Shown: positions 7,911-14,570 of the stretch, piece after piece | How the letters are laid out: each line of letters begins with the position of its first letter | How positions within the stretch are numbered: the first letter of the stretch is position 1 | Made by a program: the position numbers and the translations under genes | Assembly (NCBI GenBank): GCA_964506785.1 | Contig: CAZDME010000029.1 | Span: forward strand, 1 to 15,908 | Direction: 5' to 3' | Source: CAZDME01 sp964506785 [NCBI: uncultured bacterium] | GTDB taxonomy: Bacteria; CAZDME01; JAYEMH01 | DNA: 15,908 bases | Notes under the pieces: generated by a model | What the model was told of the DNA's origin: nothing | Seen by the model: only the letters and a program-made list of their open reading frames with translations | Databases searched by the model: none

Positions 7911-7947
7911 ACAGTCCGGCTGAAACCAGCCGGGCTGTTTTTTTTAT
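7911..7947 (+). terminator. Intrinsic terminator 2 after the 889-aa gene
   Basis: An 11-bp stem ACAGTCCGGCT/AGCCGGGCTGT (7911-7921 with 7928-7938, one U-G pair) has the loop GAAACC and is followed by a long T tract to 7947. It is a strong, canonical Rho-independent terminator that isolates the 889-aa unit from the next promoter only a few bases downstream. Confidence 0.9.
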
Positions 7948-7948
7948 T

Positions 7949-7977
7949 TTGACAATTGCTTTTTTCTATGTTAAAAT
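7949..7977 (+). promoter_or_regulatory. Sigma-70-type promoter with extended -10 for the DUF4412-like gene and guaAb
   Basis: TTGACA (7949-7954), a 17-nt T-rich spacer and TAAAAT (7972-7977), with TG at 7969-7970 (TGn extended -10). The predicted start near 7983-7985 leaves a leader of only about 12-14 nt before the ATG at 7997. Confidence 0.85.
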
Positions 7978-7996
7978 CCGAAACATCAATTAAAAA

Positions 7997-8668
7997 ATGA
8001 AAAGACTAACTTTAATCCTATCGATTTTCGGAATGCTGGTTTATCTTATCCCGGAGGTTAAGGCGGCGGAGCCGTATCAAAAAAAATATCCTTTCAAATC
8101 GGCCATCATTCATTATGAAATAAAAGGCGAGGTGCAAAGCGGGACGGAGGAGTTGTATATTCAAGGGGTTAAAAGTTGTTCCATAAAACACATCACCATA
8201 AAGGTCCTGAACAATATTCAAAAGCAGGACTTGATGGTAATCGACGACGGAGAAAATGTATACTCGATTGATTTAAATGAAAAAACCGGCACCAAAATGG
8301 TCAGTCCATATAAGATGACTCAGGAGTTAACTCCGGAGGAAAGGGAAAAATTAGAGGAGACCGGTCTGGCCCTAGTCAAGGGAATAAGCGGGAAGCTTAA
8401 CCATGAGCCGATTGGGACAGAAAATATTTTAGGCAAACCCTGCAAAATCTATAAGATTTTCGGGGTGAAAAGCTGGCAGTGGGAAGGGGTTCCTTTAAAG
8501 ACAGAGATGCAGATGATGGGGAAAATTACCCAGACAGCCACCAAGATAGATGTCAACAAGGCAATTTCGGATAGCCGGTTTAAAGTACCGGCCGGGATAA
8601 AAGTTAGGGATATAAGCAACGAACAGAAAAATCTGTTTGAAACTAATTTTTTGGAAGGGATAAAATAA
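7997..8668 (+). CDS. Secreted protein, LolA/DUF4412-like
   Basis: This is a 223-aa exported protein. The signal peptide has a basic start (MKR), a hydrophobic core at residues 4-19 and probable cleavage near VKA/A (21-24). The mature part alternates beta-strand-like segments (SAIIHYEIKGEVQSG, LMVIDDGENVYSIDL, LGKPCKIYKIFG, SWQWEGVPLKTEM). It ends with a VNKAISDSRFKVPAGIKVRD segment. This pattern of 'conductor' strands, a GKPCKIY strand, a W-x-W-x-G-x-P-L-K strand and a closing 'F.vP.g' motif is like the DUF4412 / outer-membrane-lipoprotein-sorting (LolA-like) beta half-barrel; the assignment is by eye. Function is unknown, perhaps lipid or lipoprotein binding in the periplasm. No Shine-Dalgarno sequence is visible before the ATG. 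The stop overlaps the ATG of the next gene by one base (TAATG). Confidence 0.8.
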   Translation: MKRLTLILSIFGMLVYLIPEVKAAEPYQKKYPFKSAIIHYEIKGEVQSGTEELYIQGVKSCSIKHITIKVLNNIQKQDLMVIDDGENVYSIDLNEKTGTKMVSPYKMTQELTPEEREKLEETGLALVKGISGKLNHEPIGTENILGKPCKIYKIFGVKSWQWEGVPLKTEMQMMGKITQTATKIDVNKAISDSRFKVPAGIKVRDISNEQKNLFETNFLEGIK

Positions 8669-9597
8669 TGAACCCGAAGACATATATCAAAAAGGCAGAA
8701 GAAAAAATCAGAAAAAAGATAGGCGGGAAGAAAGCCCTTTGCGCTACTTCGGGCGGGGTAGACAGCATGACCTGCGCCGTTTTAGCCCACCGGGTGCTTA
8801 AAAATAGGCTAAAATTACTTTTTATCGACGACGGACTGATGCGCCAGGATGAAGGGAAAACGGTAAAAAAAGACCTGGCGAAATTAGGGATAAAATTGGA
8901 GATTCTTTCGGCAGAAAAACAATTCTTTTCCGCCCTAAAAGGGAAAATAGACCCGGAAGAAAAAAGAAAGGCTTTTAGAAATATTTTTTACCGAACCTTA
9001 GGAGGGGCAATTAAAAAAAATCGGGCGGAATTCTTGATACAGGGAACTATCGCCGCCGATGTAAAAGAAACCAAAGCCGGAGTTAAAACCCAGCATAATG
9101 TGCTGGAACAGATTGGTCTAAACCCAGAAAGATTCGGCTTTCAAGTTATTGAACCGTTAGTCAGCTTATACAAAGATGAGGTACGAAAAGTTGCCAGGGC
9201 TTTAGGGTTGCCGGCAAAATATTACCAGCGCATGCCTTTTCCCGGCCCGGGATTAGCCACCCGAATCGTGGGAGAGGTAACTCCAAAAAGAACGGCAGTT
9301 GTCCGCCGGGCAGTTAAAATTGTAGAGGAAGAAACAGTTCACCTTAAGCCGTTTCAGGCTTTTGCCGTCCTTTTATCTGACCGGGCTACCGGGATAATTA
9401 AAGGGAAAAGGATGTTTGGCGAGATTGTTGCCGTTCGTTCCGTTGAATCTGAAAAGGCCTTAAGGGCGGAAGCAACGAATCTTCCCTGGAAAGTCCTGAA
9501 AAAAATTCAAAAAAGAATTATCAGAGAAATCCCTTCGGTGACCAAAGTCCTATATGACCTTACCCCAAAACCCCCCAGCACGATCGAATATATCTAA
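8668..9597 (+). CDS. guaAb: GMP synthase ATP-pyrophosphatase subunit (archaeal-type GuaAb)
   Basis: GMP synthase aminates XMP with ATP. This 309-aa protein has only the synthetase part and lacks the N-terminal glutaminase domain of usual bacterial GuaA (about 510-520 aa). Its length and order match the archaeal separate B subunit. It has the PP-loop SGGVDS (28-33), FIDDGLMR (52-59), QGTIAADVKET (125-135), a QHNV motif (142-145), IEPLVSLYKDEVR (161-173), PFPGPGLATRI (190-200) and the C-terminal YDLTPKPPSTIEY (296-308). The segment that normally reads S-x-D-x-MTA (IMP/XMP-binding dimerisation domain) is SVESEKALRAEA here (258-269), a clear deviation. The start is supported by GGAAGG (8653-8658) and by the one-base overlap with the upstream stop. 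The glutaminase partner (guaAa) is not in the window. A divergent PP-loop amidotransferase of other specificity remains possible. Confidence 0.85.
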   Translation: MNPKTYIKKAEEKIRKKIGGKKALCATSGGVDSMTCAVLAHRVLKNRLKLLFIDDGLMRQDEGKTVKKDLAKLGIKLEILSAEKQFFSALKGKIDPEEKRKAFRNIFYRTLGGAIKKNRAEFLIQGTIAADVKETKAGVKTQHNVLEQIGLNPERFGFQVIEPLVSLYKDEVRKVARALGLPAKYYQRMPFPGPGLATRIVGEVTPKRTAVVRRAVKIVEEETVHLKPFQAFAVLLSDRATGIIKGKRMFGEIVAVRSVESEKALRAEATNLPWKVLKKIQKRIIREIPSVTKVLYDLTPKPPSTIEYI

Positions 9598-9602
9598 AAA
9601 AA

Positions 9603-9699
9603 TAGGGAATAGTGGTAGGTTGAAGGTAATAGGGCGTAGGTTGTAGATAGTGAGACATAGGTTATAGGCAGTAGGTAGTAGGTAATAGGTGGTGGGTTA
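9603..9699 (+). repeat. Degenerate heptanucleotide tandem repeat, consensus TAGGTNR
   Basis: TAGG occurs nine times, at 9603, 9616, 9630, 9637, 9658, 9665, 9672, 9679 and 9686. From 9616 to 9699 there are twelve consecutive 7-bp units in one register: TAGGTTG, AAGGTAA, TAGGGCG, TAGGTTG, TAGATAG, TGAGACA, TAGGTTA, TAGGCAG, TAGGTAG, TAGGTAA, TAGGTGG, TGGGTTA. Two more units precede them at 9603 and 9610, the latter one base short. The + strand is almost free of C. The array fills the 3' untranslated space between guaAb and its terminator. It resembles in style the heptameric STRR repeats described in heterocystous cyanobacteria, but not in lineage. Confidence 0.85.
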
Positions 9700-9730
9700 A
9701 AAGAGCTCTAATAAAAAGAGCTCTTTTTTT
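9699..9730 (+). terminator. Intrinsic terminator after guaAb
   Basis: An 11-bp perfect stem AAAAGAGCTCT (9699-9709) pairs with AGAGCTCTTTT (9717-9727). The loop is AATAAAA and the T tract reaches 9730. The A-rich 5' arm and T-rich 3' arm could also terminate minus-strand transcripts. Confidence 0.9.
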
Positions 9731-9774
9731 GTCAAAAGGAGGTTATTTATTTAGGGCAAAATGTTAGAAAAGAC

Positions 9775-9802
9775 TTGCTAAAAATGCTATTTTTGATATA
9801 AT
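9775..9802 (+). promoter_or_regulatory. Sigma-70-type promoter with extended -10 for the DUF4870 gene
   Basis: TTGCTA (9775-9780), a 16-nt spacer and a perfect TATAAT (9797-9802), preceded by TG at 9794-9795 (TGn extended -10). Transcription should start near 9808-9810. A strong Shine-Dalgarno sequence AGGGAGGTG (9822-9830) follows, 8 nt before the ATG. Confidence 0.85.
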
Positions 9803-9838
9803 CGGTATAAATAAATGTAAAAGGGAGGTGAAGAGAAA

Positions 9839-10195
9839 ATGACGAAAAAAGATTGGGGAGCAACGGATATGGGTATGCAGGCAAATCTGGCGGCAATGTT
9901 AGCTTACCTCTTTGGAGTAATCAGCGGGCTGGTAATTTTTCTAATCGAAAAGAAGAATAAATATGTTCGTTTTCACGCCATGCAGTCTATTCTCTTATCG
10001 GTCGCTTTAGTGGCTATCTGGATTGTCTATTTCATTATTGCTTTGATCCCTGTGGTAGGTGTTTTAATCGCTATATTGGGACCACTCACTGGATTGGCCT
10101 CTTTGATTCTCTGGATAGTGCTTTTGATTAAAGCCTATCAGGGAGAAGAATTTAAACTGCCGATTATAGGGGATATTGCCGAAAAAAATGCCTAA
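9839..10195 (+). CDS. DUF4870 (Tic20-like) small membrane protein
   Basis: This is a 118-aa inner-membrane protein. A short polar N-terminus leads to LAAMLAYLFGVISGLVIFLIE (first membrane segment). The conserved K-N-K-Y-V-R-F-H-A-M-Q-S motif (about residues 40-51) is the hallmark of the DUF4870/Tic20-like family, and two more hydrophobic segments follow. The C-terminal cap (KLPIIGDIAEK) is also typical. Function in bacteria is not established. It has its own strong promoter and ribosome binding site and is separated from dgt by 129 nt, in which I see no convincing terminator. Confidence 0.9.
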   Translation: MTKKDWGATDMGMQANLAAMLAYLFGVISGLVIFLIEKKNKYVRFHAMQSILLSVALVAIWIVYFIIALIPVVGVLIAILGPLTGLASLILWIVLLIKAYQGEEFKLPIIGDIAEKNA

Positions 10196-10324
10196 TTTCA
10201 TTTCCCTGAACGGTTTCTATTGGGGGTTGGCAAAAAATATAACTTTAACAGGGGAGTCGTTATAAAAAACGCTTTATATCCCGAGGAAAGTAAAATCAGG
10301 GGGATGTTGGAGAGAAGTTTCTAA

Positions 10325-11569
10325 ATGTTAAGGACCCGGGGAAAGTTAGAGGAAATCGAAGAGCAAATCCTTGCTCCTTATGCGGTCTTAAGCAAAAATG
10401 CCAGACATCAATACCGGGAGCCGCCGCCTAAAAATAGAACTTATTTCCAGCGCGATTGGCACCGGATAACCCACTGTGAAGCCTACCGCCGCCTTGATTC
10501 CAAGACACAAGTCTTTCCTTTCGGAGAAGGGGACGATGCCTCCAGGGACCGCCTTTCTCACACTCTTGAAGTAGTTCAAATCGCTACCTCTTTAGCCTCG
10601 GTATTAGGGGCGAATGAAGACCTGGTCCGGGCGATTGCCCTGGCCCATGACCTGGGACATACTCCCTTTGGACACGTCGGGGAAAATATTCTCAATACCC
10701 TGTTAAAAAAATGGGGAGGTTTTGACCATAACCGCCAGAGCCTTAAGGTTATTACACAATTGGAAGTCCGTTATCCGCAGTTTCCCGGGCTTAATTTAAG
10801 CACCGAGGTCTTGGACGGAATTCAACGCCATTCAACCGAATACGACAAAAGCAGTACCCACCTTTTGTATTTCAAAAATTATCAAAAACCATCCCTGGAA
10901 GGGCAAATTGTTTCTTTAGCGGACATCATCGCCTTCCGCTCCCATGATTTAGAAGACGGCATTAATATGGGTATTTTAAAAGAGCCGAGAGAAAAAAGAG
11001 AGCTGGAAAGATTAACTCTTTTAAGGGAAATCAGCGCTGAAATCAACCCTATATTGAAAAAATTACGATATAAGGAGGATTACGACCGGGTGCAGAAAGC
11101 GCAGCAGGCCCGCTACCTGATTAATTTTTTGATAACCGATGTTTTAAATGAAACGCAGCGGAGAATCAAAAGATTTGAGGTGAACTCACCTCTGGCGGTG
11201 CGAAAGGCGCCTGAGGATATCGTTTCTTTCAGTAAAGGCATGGAGAAAAAACTCGACCAGCTAAAAAAATATTTAGAAAAAAATTTTTATCAAAATTTCA
11301 AAATACTCCAGATGACTAAAAAAGGCAAAGACATAATCGCAAGCCTGTTCGAAACTTATAATAAAAATCCGGAGATCTTGCCCGGCGGAATACAAATCGA
11401 AATAAAAAAACGCGGCCAGATGAAAAGAAAAAAAGAAGAAAAAGTTAGCCGCCGGGAAGAAACAAAAATAAGAAATATCGTAATTGCCGATTATATTGCC
11501 GGAATGACCGACCGCTACGCCATCGAGCAATATCAAAAAATATTCGAAATTGGAAAACCTGTCCTCTAG
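10325..11569 (+). CDS. dgt: Deoxyguanosinetriphosphate triphosphohydrolase-like HD protein
   Basis: This HD-superfamily enzyme hydrolyses dNTPs, classically dGTP, to the nucleoside and triphosphate, and so controls dNTP pools. The protein is 414 aa. Family motifs in order: RDRLSHTLEV (about 74-83, metal-binding His79), LAHDLGHTPFGHVGE (106-120, HD pair His108-Asp109), RHSTEYD and LADIIAFRSHDLEDGI (about 198-213, Asp200 as the fourth metal ligand). The N-terminal FQRDWHRITHCEAYRRLDSKTQVF is the typical dGTPase opening (about 41-64). The start is supported by GGAGAG (10309-10314) 10 nt upstream. An internal Lys/Arg-rich stretch (about 354-383, KKRGQMKRKKEEKVSRREETK region) is unusually basic. 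Substrate range cannot be read from sequence; many homologues act on several dNTPs. Confidence 0.92.
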   Translation: MLRTRGKLEEIEEQILAPYAVLSKNARHQYREPPPKNRTYFQRDWHRITHCEAYRRLDSKTQVFPFGEGDDASRDRLSHTLEVVQIATSLASVLGANEDLVRAIALAHDLGHTPFGHVGENILNTLLKKWGGFDHNRQSLKVITQLEVRYPQFPGLNLSTEVLDGIQRHSTEYDKSSTHLLYFKNYQKPSLEGQIVSLADIIAFRSHDLEDGINMGILKEPREKRELERLTLLREISAEINPILKKLRYKEDYDRVQKAQQARYLINFLITDVLNETQRRIKRFEVNSPLAVRKAPEDIVSFSKGMEKKLDQLKKYLEKNFYQNFKILQMTKKGKDIIASLFETYNKNPEILPGGIQIEIKKRGQMKRKKEEKVSRREETKIRNIVIADYIAGMTDRYAIEQYQKIFEIGKPVL

Positions 11570-11576
11570 GAATTAA

Positions 11577-12596
11577 ATGATTTTTATAAAATTTTTAACT
11601 GCAGCGGCCATAATTTTTGTAGCCGGGTTTAAATTAACGAAATTCGCGGAAATCTTAGCAAAAAAATGGAGGGTGAGCCATCATGTAATGGGTTTCATCC
11701 TTCTTTCCTTGATAACCGCTTTGCCGGAATTATGCGCCAGTTCCACCGCCGCCTATATCGGCAATTCCGATTTGGCATTAGGAAACCTTTTCGGAAGCAA
11801 CGCCTTCAATATTTTTATAATCGTCATTCTCGATTTTTTAAATAAAGGCCGACCGATTGTTTTTCAGGTCGAACGGACACTCCTTTATACGGCACGATTG
11901 GGAATTATACTAACCCTTATCGCTATTGCAGGTATTGCCTTGAGCAACGGAGCGACGCCCATTTCTGCCCTTTTTGTCCGCCGATTAAATATTTTTCATA
12001 TCGGCCTCTTCAGTTTAATCCTTGTCATGCTATATATCTGGGGAAACAGGAAAATTGCCAATTTCAGCCAAAGGGAGAAAAATGTTTTTCCGGACATAAA
12101 AGATAAAAAGGATGAAGTAAAATTTGCCTTAGCAAAATTTCTAAGCTCGGCGGCAGTCATTATTGCTACCGGGATTTATATTTCAAAGCTGGCTGATCAA
12201 ATTTCTTTGTTTTCCTTTAAGGGGGCAATCCTCGGGGGGACTGTGGTGGGAACATTCCTTTTAGCCGTGGCGACATCTCTGCCGGAATTAGCCGTAGCCT
12301 CATCCGCAGTCAAAAAGGGATTTTACAGTATGGCCTTAGGGAATATTCTGGGGAGCAACCTGGTCAATATGCAAAGCATCTTTTGGGCGGATATCTTTTA
12401 CCGGCCGGATACAATCTTCAATGCGGCCAGCCCCCTTCATATATTCAGCGGCTTTTTGGTTATTCTCCTCACTTTAATCGTTGCCCTGGGAATTATGAAA
12501 CCTGTTCAAAAAAAGTTTCTAAAAATCAATCTGGTTACTTTAGCCATATTGATAACCTATCTTGGAGGGTTCTTTTTTATTTTTAAATATCGATAA
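11577..12596 (+). CDS. CaCA-family sodium/calcium (cation) exchanger
   Basis: This is a 339-aa membrane antiporter with two inverted halves. The alpha repeats carry the acidic cation-binding residues: repeat 1 at about residues 39-80 (SLITALPELCASS, then LALGNLFGSNAFNIF; Glu51) and repeat 2 at about 222-265 (AVATSLPELAVASS, then MALGNILGSNLVNM; Glu237). About ten hydrophobic segments are visible, with a charged cytoplasmic-type loop near 159-185. The canonical GTSLPE is ITALPE in repeat 1 and ATSLPE in repeat 2, so the usual Gly is missing in both. The gene starts 7 nt after the dgt stop with AGGA overlapping the stop codon. YrbG-like calcium/sodium exchange is the default call, but the real ion is unknown. 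Confidence 0.9.
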   Translation: MIFIKFLTAAAIIFVAGFKLTKFAEILAKKWRVSHHVMGFILLSLITALPELCASSTAAYIGNSDLALGNLFGSNAFNIFIIVILDFLNKGRPIVFQVERTLLYTARLGIILTLIAIAGIALSNGATPISALFVRRLNIFHIGLFSLILVMLYIWGNRKIANFSQREKNVFPDIKDKKDEVKFALAKFLSSAAVIIATGIYISKLADQISLFSFKGAILGGTVVGTFLLAVATSLPELAVASSAVKKGFYSMALGNILGSNLVNMQSIFWADIFYRPDTIFNAASPLHIFSGFLVILLTLIVALGIMKPVQKKFLKINLVTLAILITYLGGFFFIFKYR

Positions 12597-12608
12597 AGGA
12601 GAGCAGAA

Positions 12609-13025
12609 ATGACCGCTTACTATCTTGCCTTACTAACAGCTTTACTCTGGGGAATTGTGCCTATTTTAGAAAAGGTCGGACTGCGGCAGGCACCGCCTTT
12701 AGCGGGATTAGCGGTTCGAAGCGCCGGGGTGATTTTAGGATTGCTATTTCTTTTAATTTTTTCTCCCCCCTGGCCGGAATTGGCTAAAATGCCGCCCAAG
12801 ACAATTGTGTGCCTTTTAAGCGCCGGGCTTTTAGCCAGTTTTATCGCGCAGATCGCTTTCTATCACGCTTTAAAAGTCGGCCAGGTTTCTATGGTAGTTC
12901 CTATCTCGGGCAGCTATCCTTTGATTGCTTTTATTCTGGGGATACTTATTCTCGGTGAAAAATTAACCCTGGCTAAAACATTTGGCGCCGCTTTTGTAAT
13001 TGCCGGGATTTTTCTTTTGAAGTAA
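12609..13025 (+). CDS. Half-size EamA-family transporter
   Basis: This 138-aa protein has five hydrophobic segments and matches a single EamA (DMT superfamily) repeat. It opens with ALLTALLWGIVPILEKVGL and closes with the typical end IAFILGILILGEKLTLAKTFGAAFVIAGIFLL. Full-size EamA permeases have two repeats (about 300 aa), so this one probably works as a dimer, like SMR-type transporters. The Shine-Dalgarno AAGGAG (12596-12601) touches the stop codon of the exchanger gene and indicates co-transcription. The substrate is unknown. Confidence 0.88.
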   Translation: MTAYYLALLTALLWGIVPILEKVGLRQAPPLAGLAVRSAGVILGLLFLLIFSPPWPELAKMPPKTIVCLLSAGLLASFIAQIAFYHALKVGQVSMVVPISGSYPLIAFILGILILGEKLTLAKTFGAAFVIAGIFLLK

Positions 13026-13071
13026 GTTGGCGCGGTTAAATCTTAAATACAGCTTTTTCTAATGGCCTAAA

Positions 13072-13998
13072 ATGAAAAATAAAGATAAAAAAATAGTCGC
13101 CAACGTACTGAATAAATGCCTGGGTTATAAAAAAGGCGAGTTAGTTTTAATCATTACCGACGATAAACTTCAAGAAATGGGGGAGTTGTTCTACCAGGGC
13201 GCCTTATCTTTAGGAATAGAAACCATCCTTTTAAAAATGAAGAGCCGTTTCATCCACGGAGAAGAACCTCCCCGGCTGATCGCCGAGGCTTTAAAGAAAA
13301 CCGATATCGCCCTTCTGGTTACCGAGAAATCGCTTTCTCATACCCAGGCCCGTCTTGTTGCCTCAAGAAAGTTTGGGGTGAGGATTGCCAGCCTCCCCGG
13401 AATTGATAGAAAAATATTTGCCCGAAGCTTACTAATCGATTATAATAAACTGAAGAAACAGTCACAGAAGCTGGCGGCAATCCTGACTAAAGGTAAATCG
13501 GTCCGGGTGGAAACAGATAAGGGAACAAAGGTTAATTTTTCCATTGCCGGAAGGCGAGGCCTAACCGATGACGGCCTTTATACCAAGAGGGGGGCTTTTG
13601 GCAACCTGCCGGCAGGTGAGGCCTGTATCGGGCCGATAGAAGGAACAACAAAAGGAAAACTTATAGTTGATGCCAGCTTTGCCGGATTTGGAAAAATAAA
13701 AAAACCGATTGAGATCGAAATAAAAAAAGGAAAGGCAGAAAAAATCAGTTTCGCGCCACTTCGGAATTTACTTAAACCTTTCGGGAGAAAAGCCTTGAAT
13801 ATTGCCGAGTTTGGCCTGGGTTTAAATCCCAAAGCAAAGGTTACCGGTAATGTCCTGGAAGACGAAAAATGTTTAAACACGGCGCATATTGCCCTGGGAA
13901 ATAATCGGTTTTTCGGCGGCAAGGTAGACGCTCCCTGTCATTTAGACGGCGTTTTCTATAATCCCAGGGTTTTTGTCGACGGAAAAAGAATTCTGTAG
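13072..13998 (+). CDS. M29 aminopeptidase / NicX-like metalloprotein
   Basis: This 308-aa protein belongs by motif to the thermophilic aminopeptidase (M29) superfamily, which also includes NicX-type ring-cleaving dioxygenases. The C-terminal half holds the conserved metal-site segments: NLPAGE (Glu183), LNIAEFGLGLNPKA (Glu246), LEDEKCLNTAHIALGNN (His272) and CHLDG (His290, Asp292). These are the expected ligand set of the family. It is clearly shorter than typical M29 peptidases (about 370-410 aa), mostly in the N-terminal half. Whether it is a peptidase or another metalloenzyme cannot be decided. No Shine-Dalgarno sequence is visible before the ATG, and 46 nt separate it from the EamA gene. 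Confidence 0.85.
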   Translation: MKNKDKKIVANVLNKCLGYKKGELVLIITDDKLQEMGELFYQGALSLGIETILLKMKSRFIHGEEPPRLIAEALKKTDIALLVTEKSLSHTQARLVASRKFGVRIASLPGIDRKIFARSLLIDYNKLKKQSQKLAAILTKGKSVRVETDKGTKVNFSIAGRRGLTDDGLYTKRGAFGNLPAGEACIGPIEGTTKGKLIVDASFAGFGKIKKPIEIEIKKGKAEKISFAPLRNLLKPFGRKALNIAEFGLGLNPKAKVTGNVLEDEKCLNTAHIALGNNRFFGGKVDAPCHLDGVFYNPRVFVDGKRIL

Positions 13999-14017
13999 CG
14001 GAAAGGAGGAAGAAATA

Positions 14018-14206
14018 ATGGCAAAAAAAACAAAAGCCAAAATTCTAATAATTTTGGGTATACTGGGGATTGCCTTTATTTGCACATGGGATATTATCAC
14101 CGGAAAGGCAGTTAACGATATTAGCGGGCCCAGATCAATAGCCGTTCTGGTTATTTCCGGTCTAATGCTAATTCTGGGCGTTATAAAGGCAAAAAGCAAA
14201 AATTAA
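14018..14206 (+). CDS. Small two-helix membrane protein (62 aa)
   Basis: I recognise no family. The protein has a basic start (MAKKTKAK), a hydrophobic segment at residues 9-25, a short polar loop and a second hydrophobic segment at about 40-56, ending in KAKSKN. The start at 14018 is chosen because a perfect AAGGAGGA (14004-14011 region) lies just upstream. The frame is open back to 13973, but a start there would overlap the M29-like gene and put the Shine-Dalgarno sequence inside the gene. It is probably co-transcribed with the upstream gene (19 nt gap). Confidence 0.75.
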   Translation: MAKKTKAKILIILGILGIAFICTWDIITGKAVNDISGPRSIAVLVISGLMLILGVIKAKSKN

Positions 14207-14223
14207 AATAAAAGGGGGTAAAA

Positions 14224-14553
14224 TTGGAAAAAAAGATTTTAAGCGTAAGTCTGCTGGTTGTAATAATCTTGGGGATAACGCCAGCTATTTATGCGCAAGA
14301 CAGCGCCTTTAGCAAATTGGGCAGGGGAGCGGCAAATTCTTTGACCGGCTGGTTAGAAATTCCGAAAAATATTTATGAAATCAGCTCTACAGAAAATCCT
14401 CTCAAAGGAGTAAGCTGGGGATTAGTAAAAGGTTTGGGTTTGGGGGCCGCCCGGACGGCGATTGGACTTTATGAGGTGGTCACTTTCCCGTTTCCTCTTC
14501 CGGAAAATTATGAACCAATTATGACTCCTGAATACGTGCTTGGGCCAGAGTAA
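14224..14553 (+). CDS. Exosortase-associated TIGR04073-type secreted protein
   Basis: This 109-aa exported protein has a signal peptide (MEKK, hydrophobic 5-20) and a clear cleavage site after IYA (22-24). The mature part reads FSKLGRGAANSLTGWLEIPKNIYE (29-52), then GLVKGLGLGAARTAIGLYEVVTFPFPLP (about 66-93) and YEPIMTPEYVLG. This is the pattern of the family annotated as 'putative exosortase-associated protein, TIGR04073'; recognition is from memory. The start codon is TTG at 14224, supported by AAGGGGG a few bases upstream. No exosortase or PEP-CTERM target is in the window. The role is unknown, presumably in the envelope. Confidence 0.8.
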   Translation: MEKKILSVSLLVVIILGITPAIYAQDSAFSKLGRGAANSLTGWLEIPKNIYEISSTENPLKGVSWGLVKGLGLGAARTAIGLYEVVTFPFPLPENYEPIMTPEYVLGPE

Positions 14554-14570
14554 AATTTCGAGACTGACAT

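Noticed and set aside
7882-7938. GGCAAA and AGCCGGG motifs after the 889-aa gene, a possible second GEMM riboswitch.
   Set aside because: The ACGCAAA core and the P3 elements are missing, and both motifs are fully explained by two ordinary terminator hairpins.
9603-9699. Heptamer repeat considered as a CRISPR array or an origin with DnaA boxes.
   Set aside because: The units are 7 bp without spacers, and no TTATNCACA-type boxes or cas genes are present.
10227-10265. TTGGCA-like -35 between the DUF4870 gene and dgt.
   Set aside because: No -10 lies at a proper distance, so dgt may be transcribed from the promoter at 9775.
13027-13049. TTGGCG and TTAAAT before the M29-like gene as a promoter.
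   Set aside because: The spacing is about 10 nt, too short for a sigma-70 promoter.
13973-14017. Upstream in-frame start for the 62-aa membrane protein.
   Set aside because: It would overlap the M29-like gene, lacks a ribosome binding site, and the strong AAGGAGGA favours 14018.
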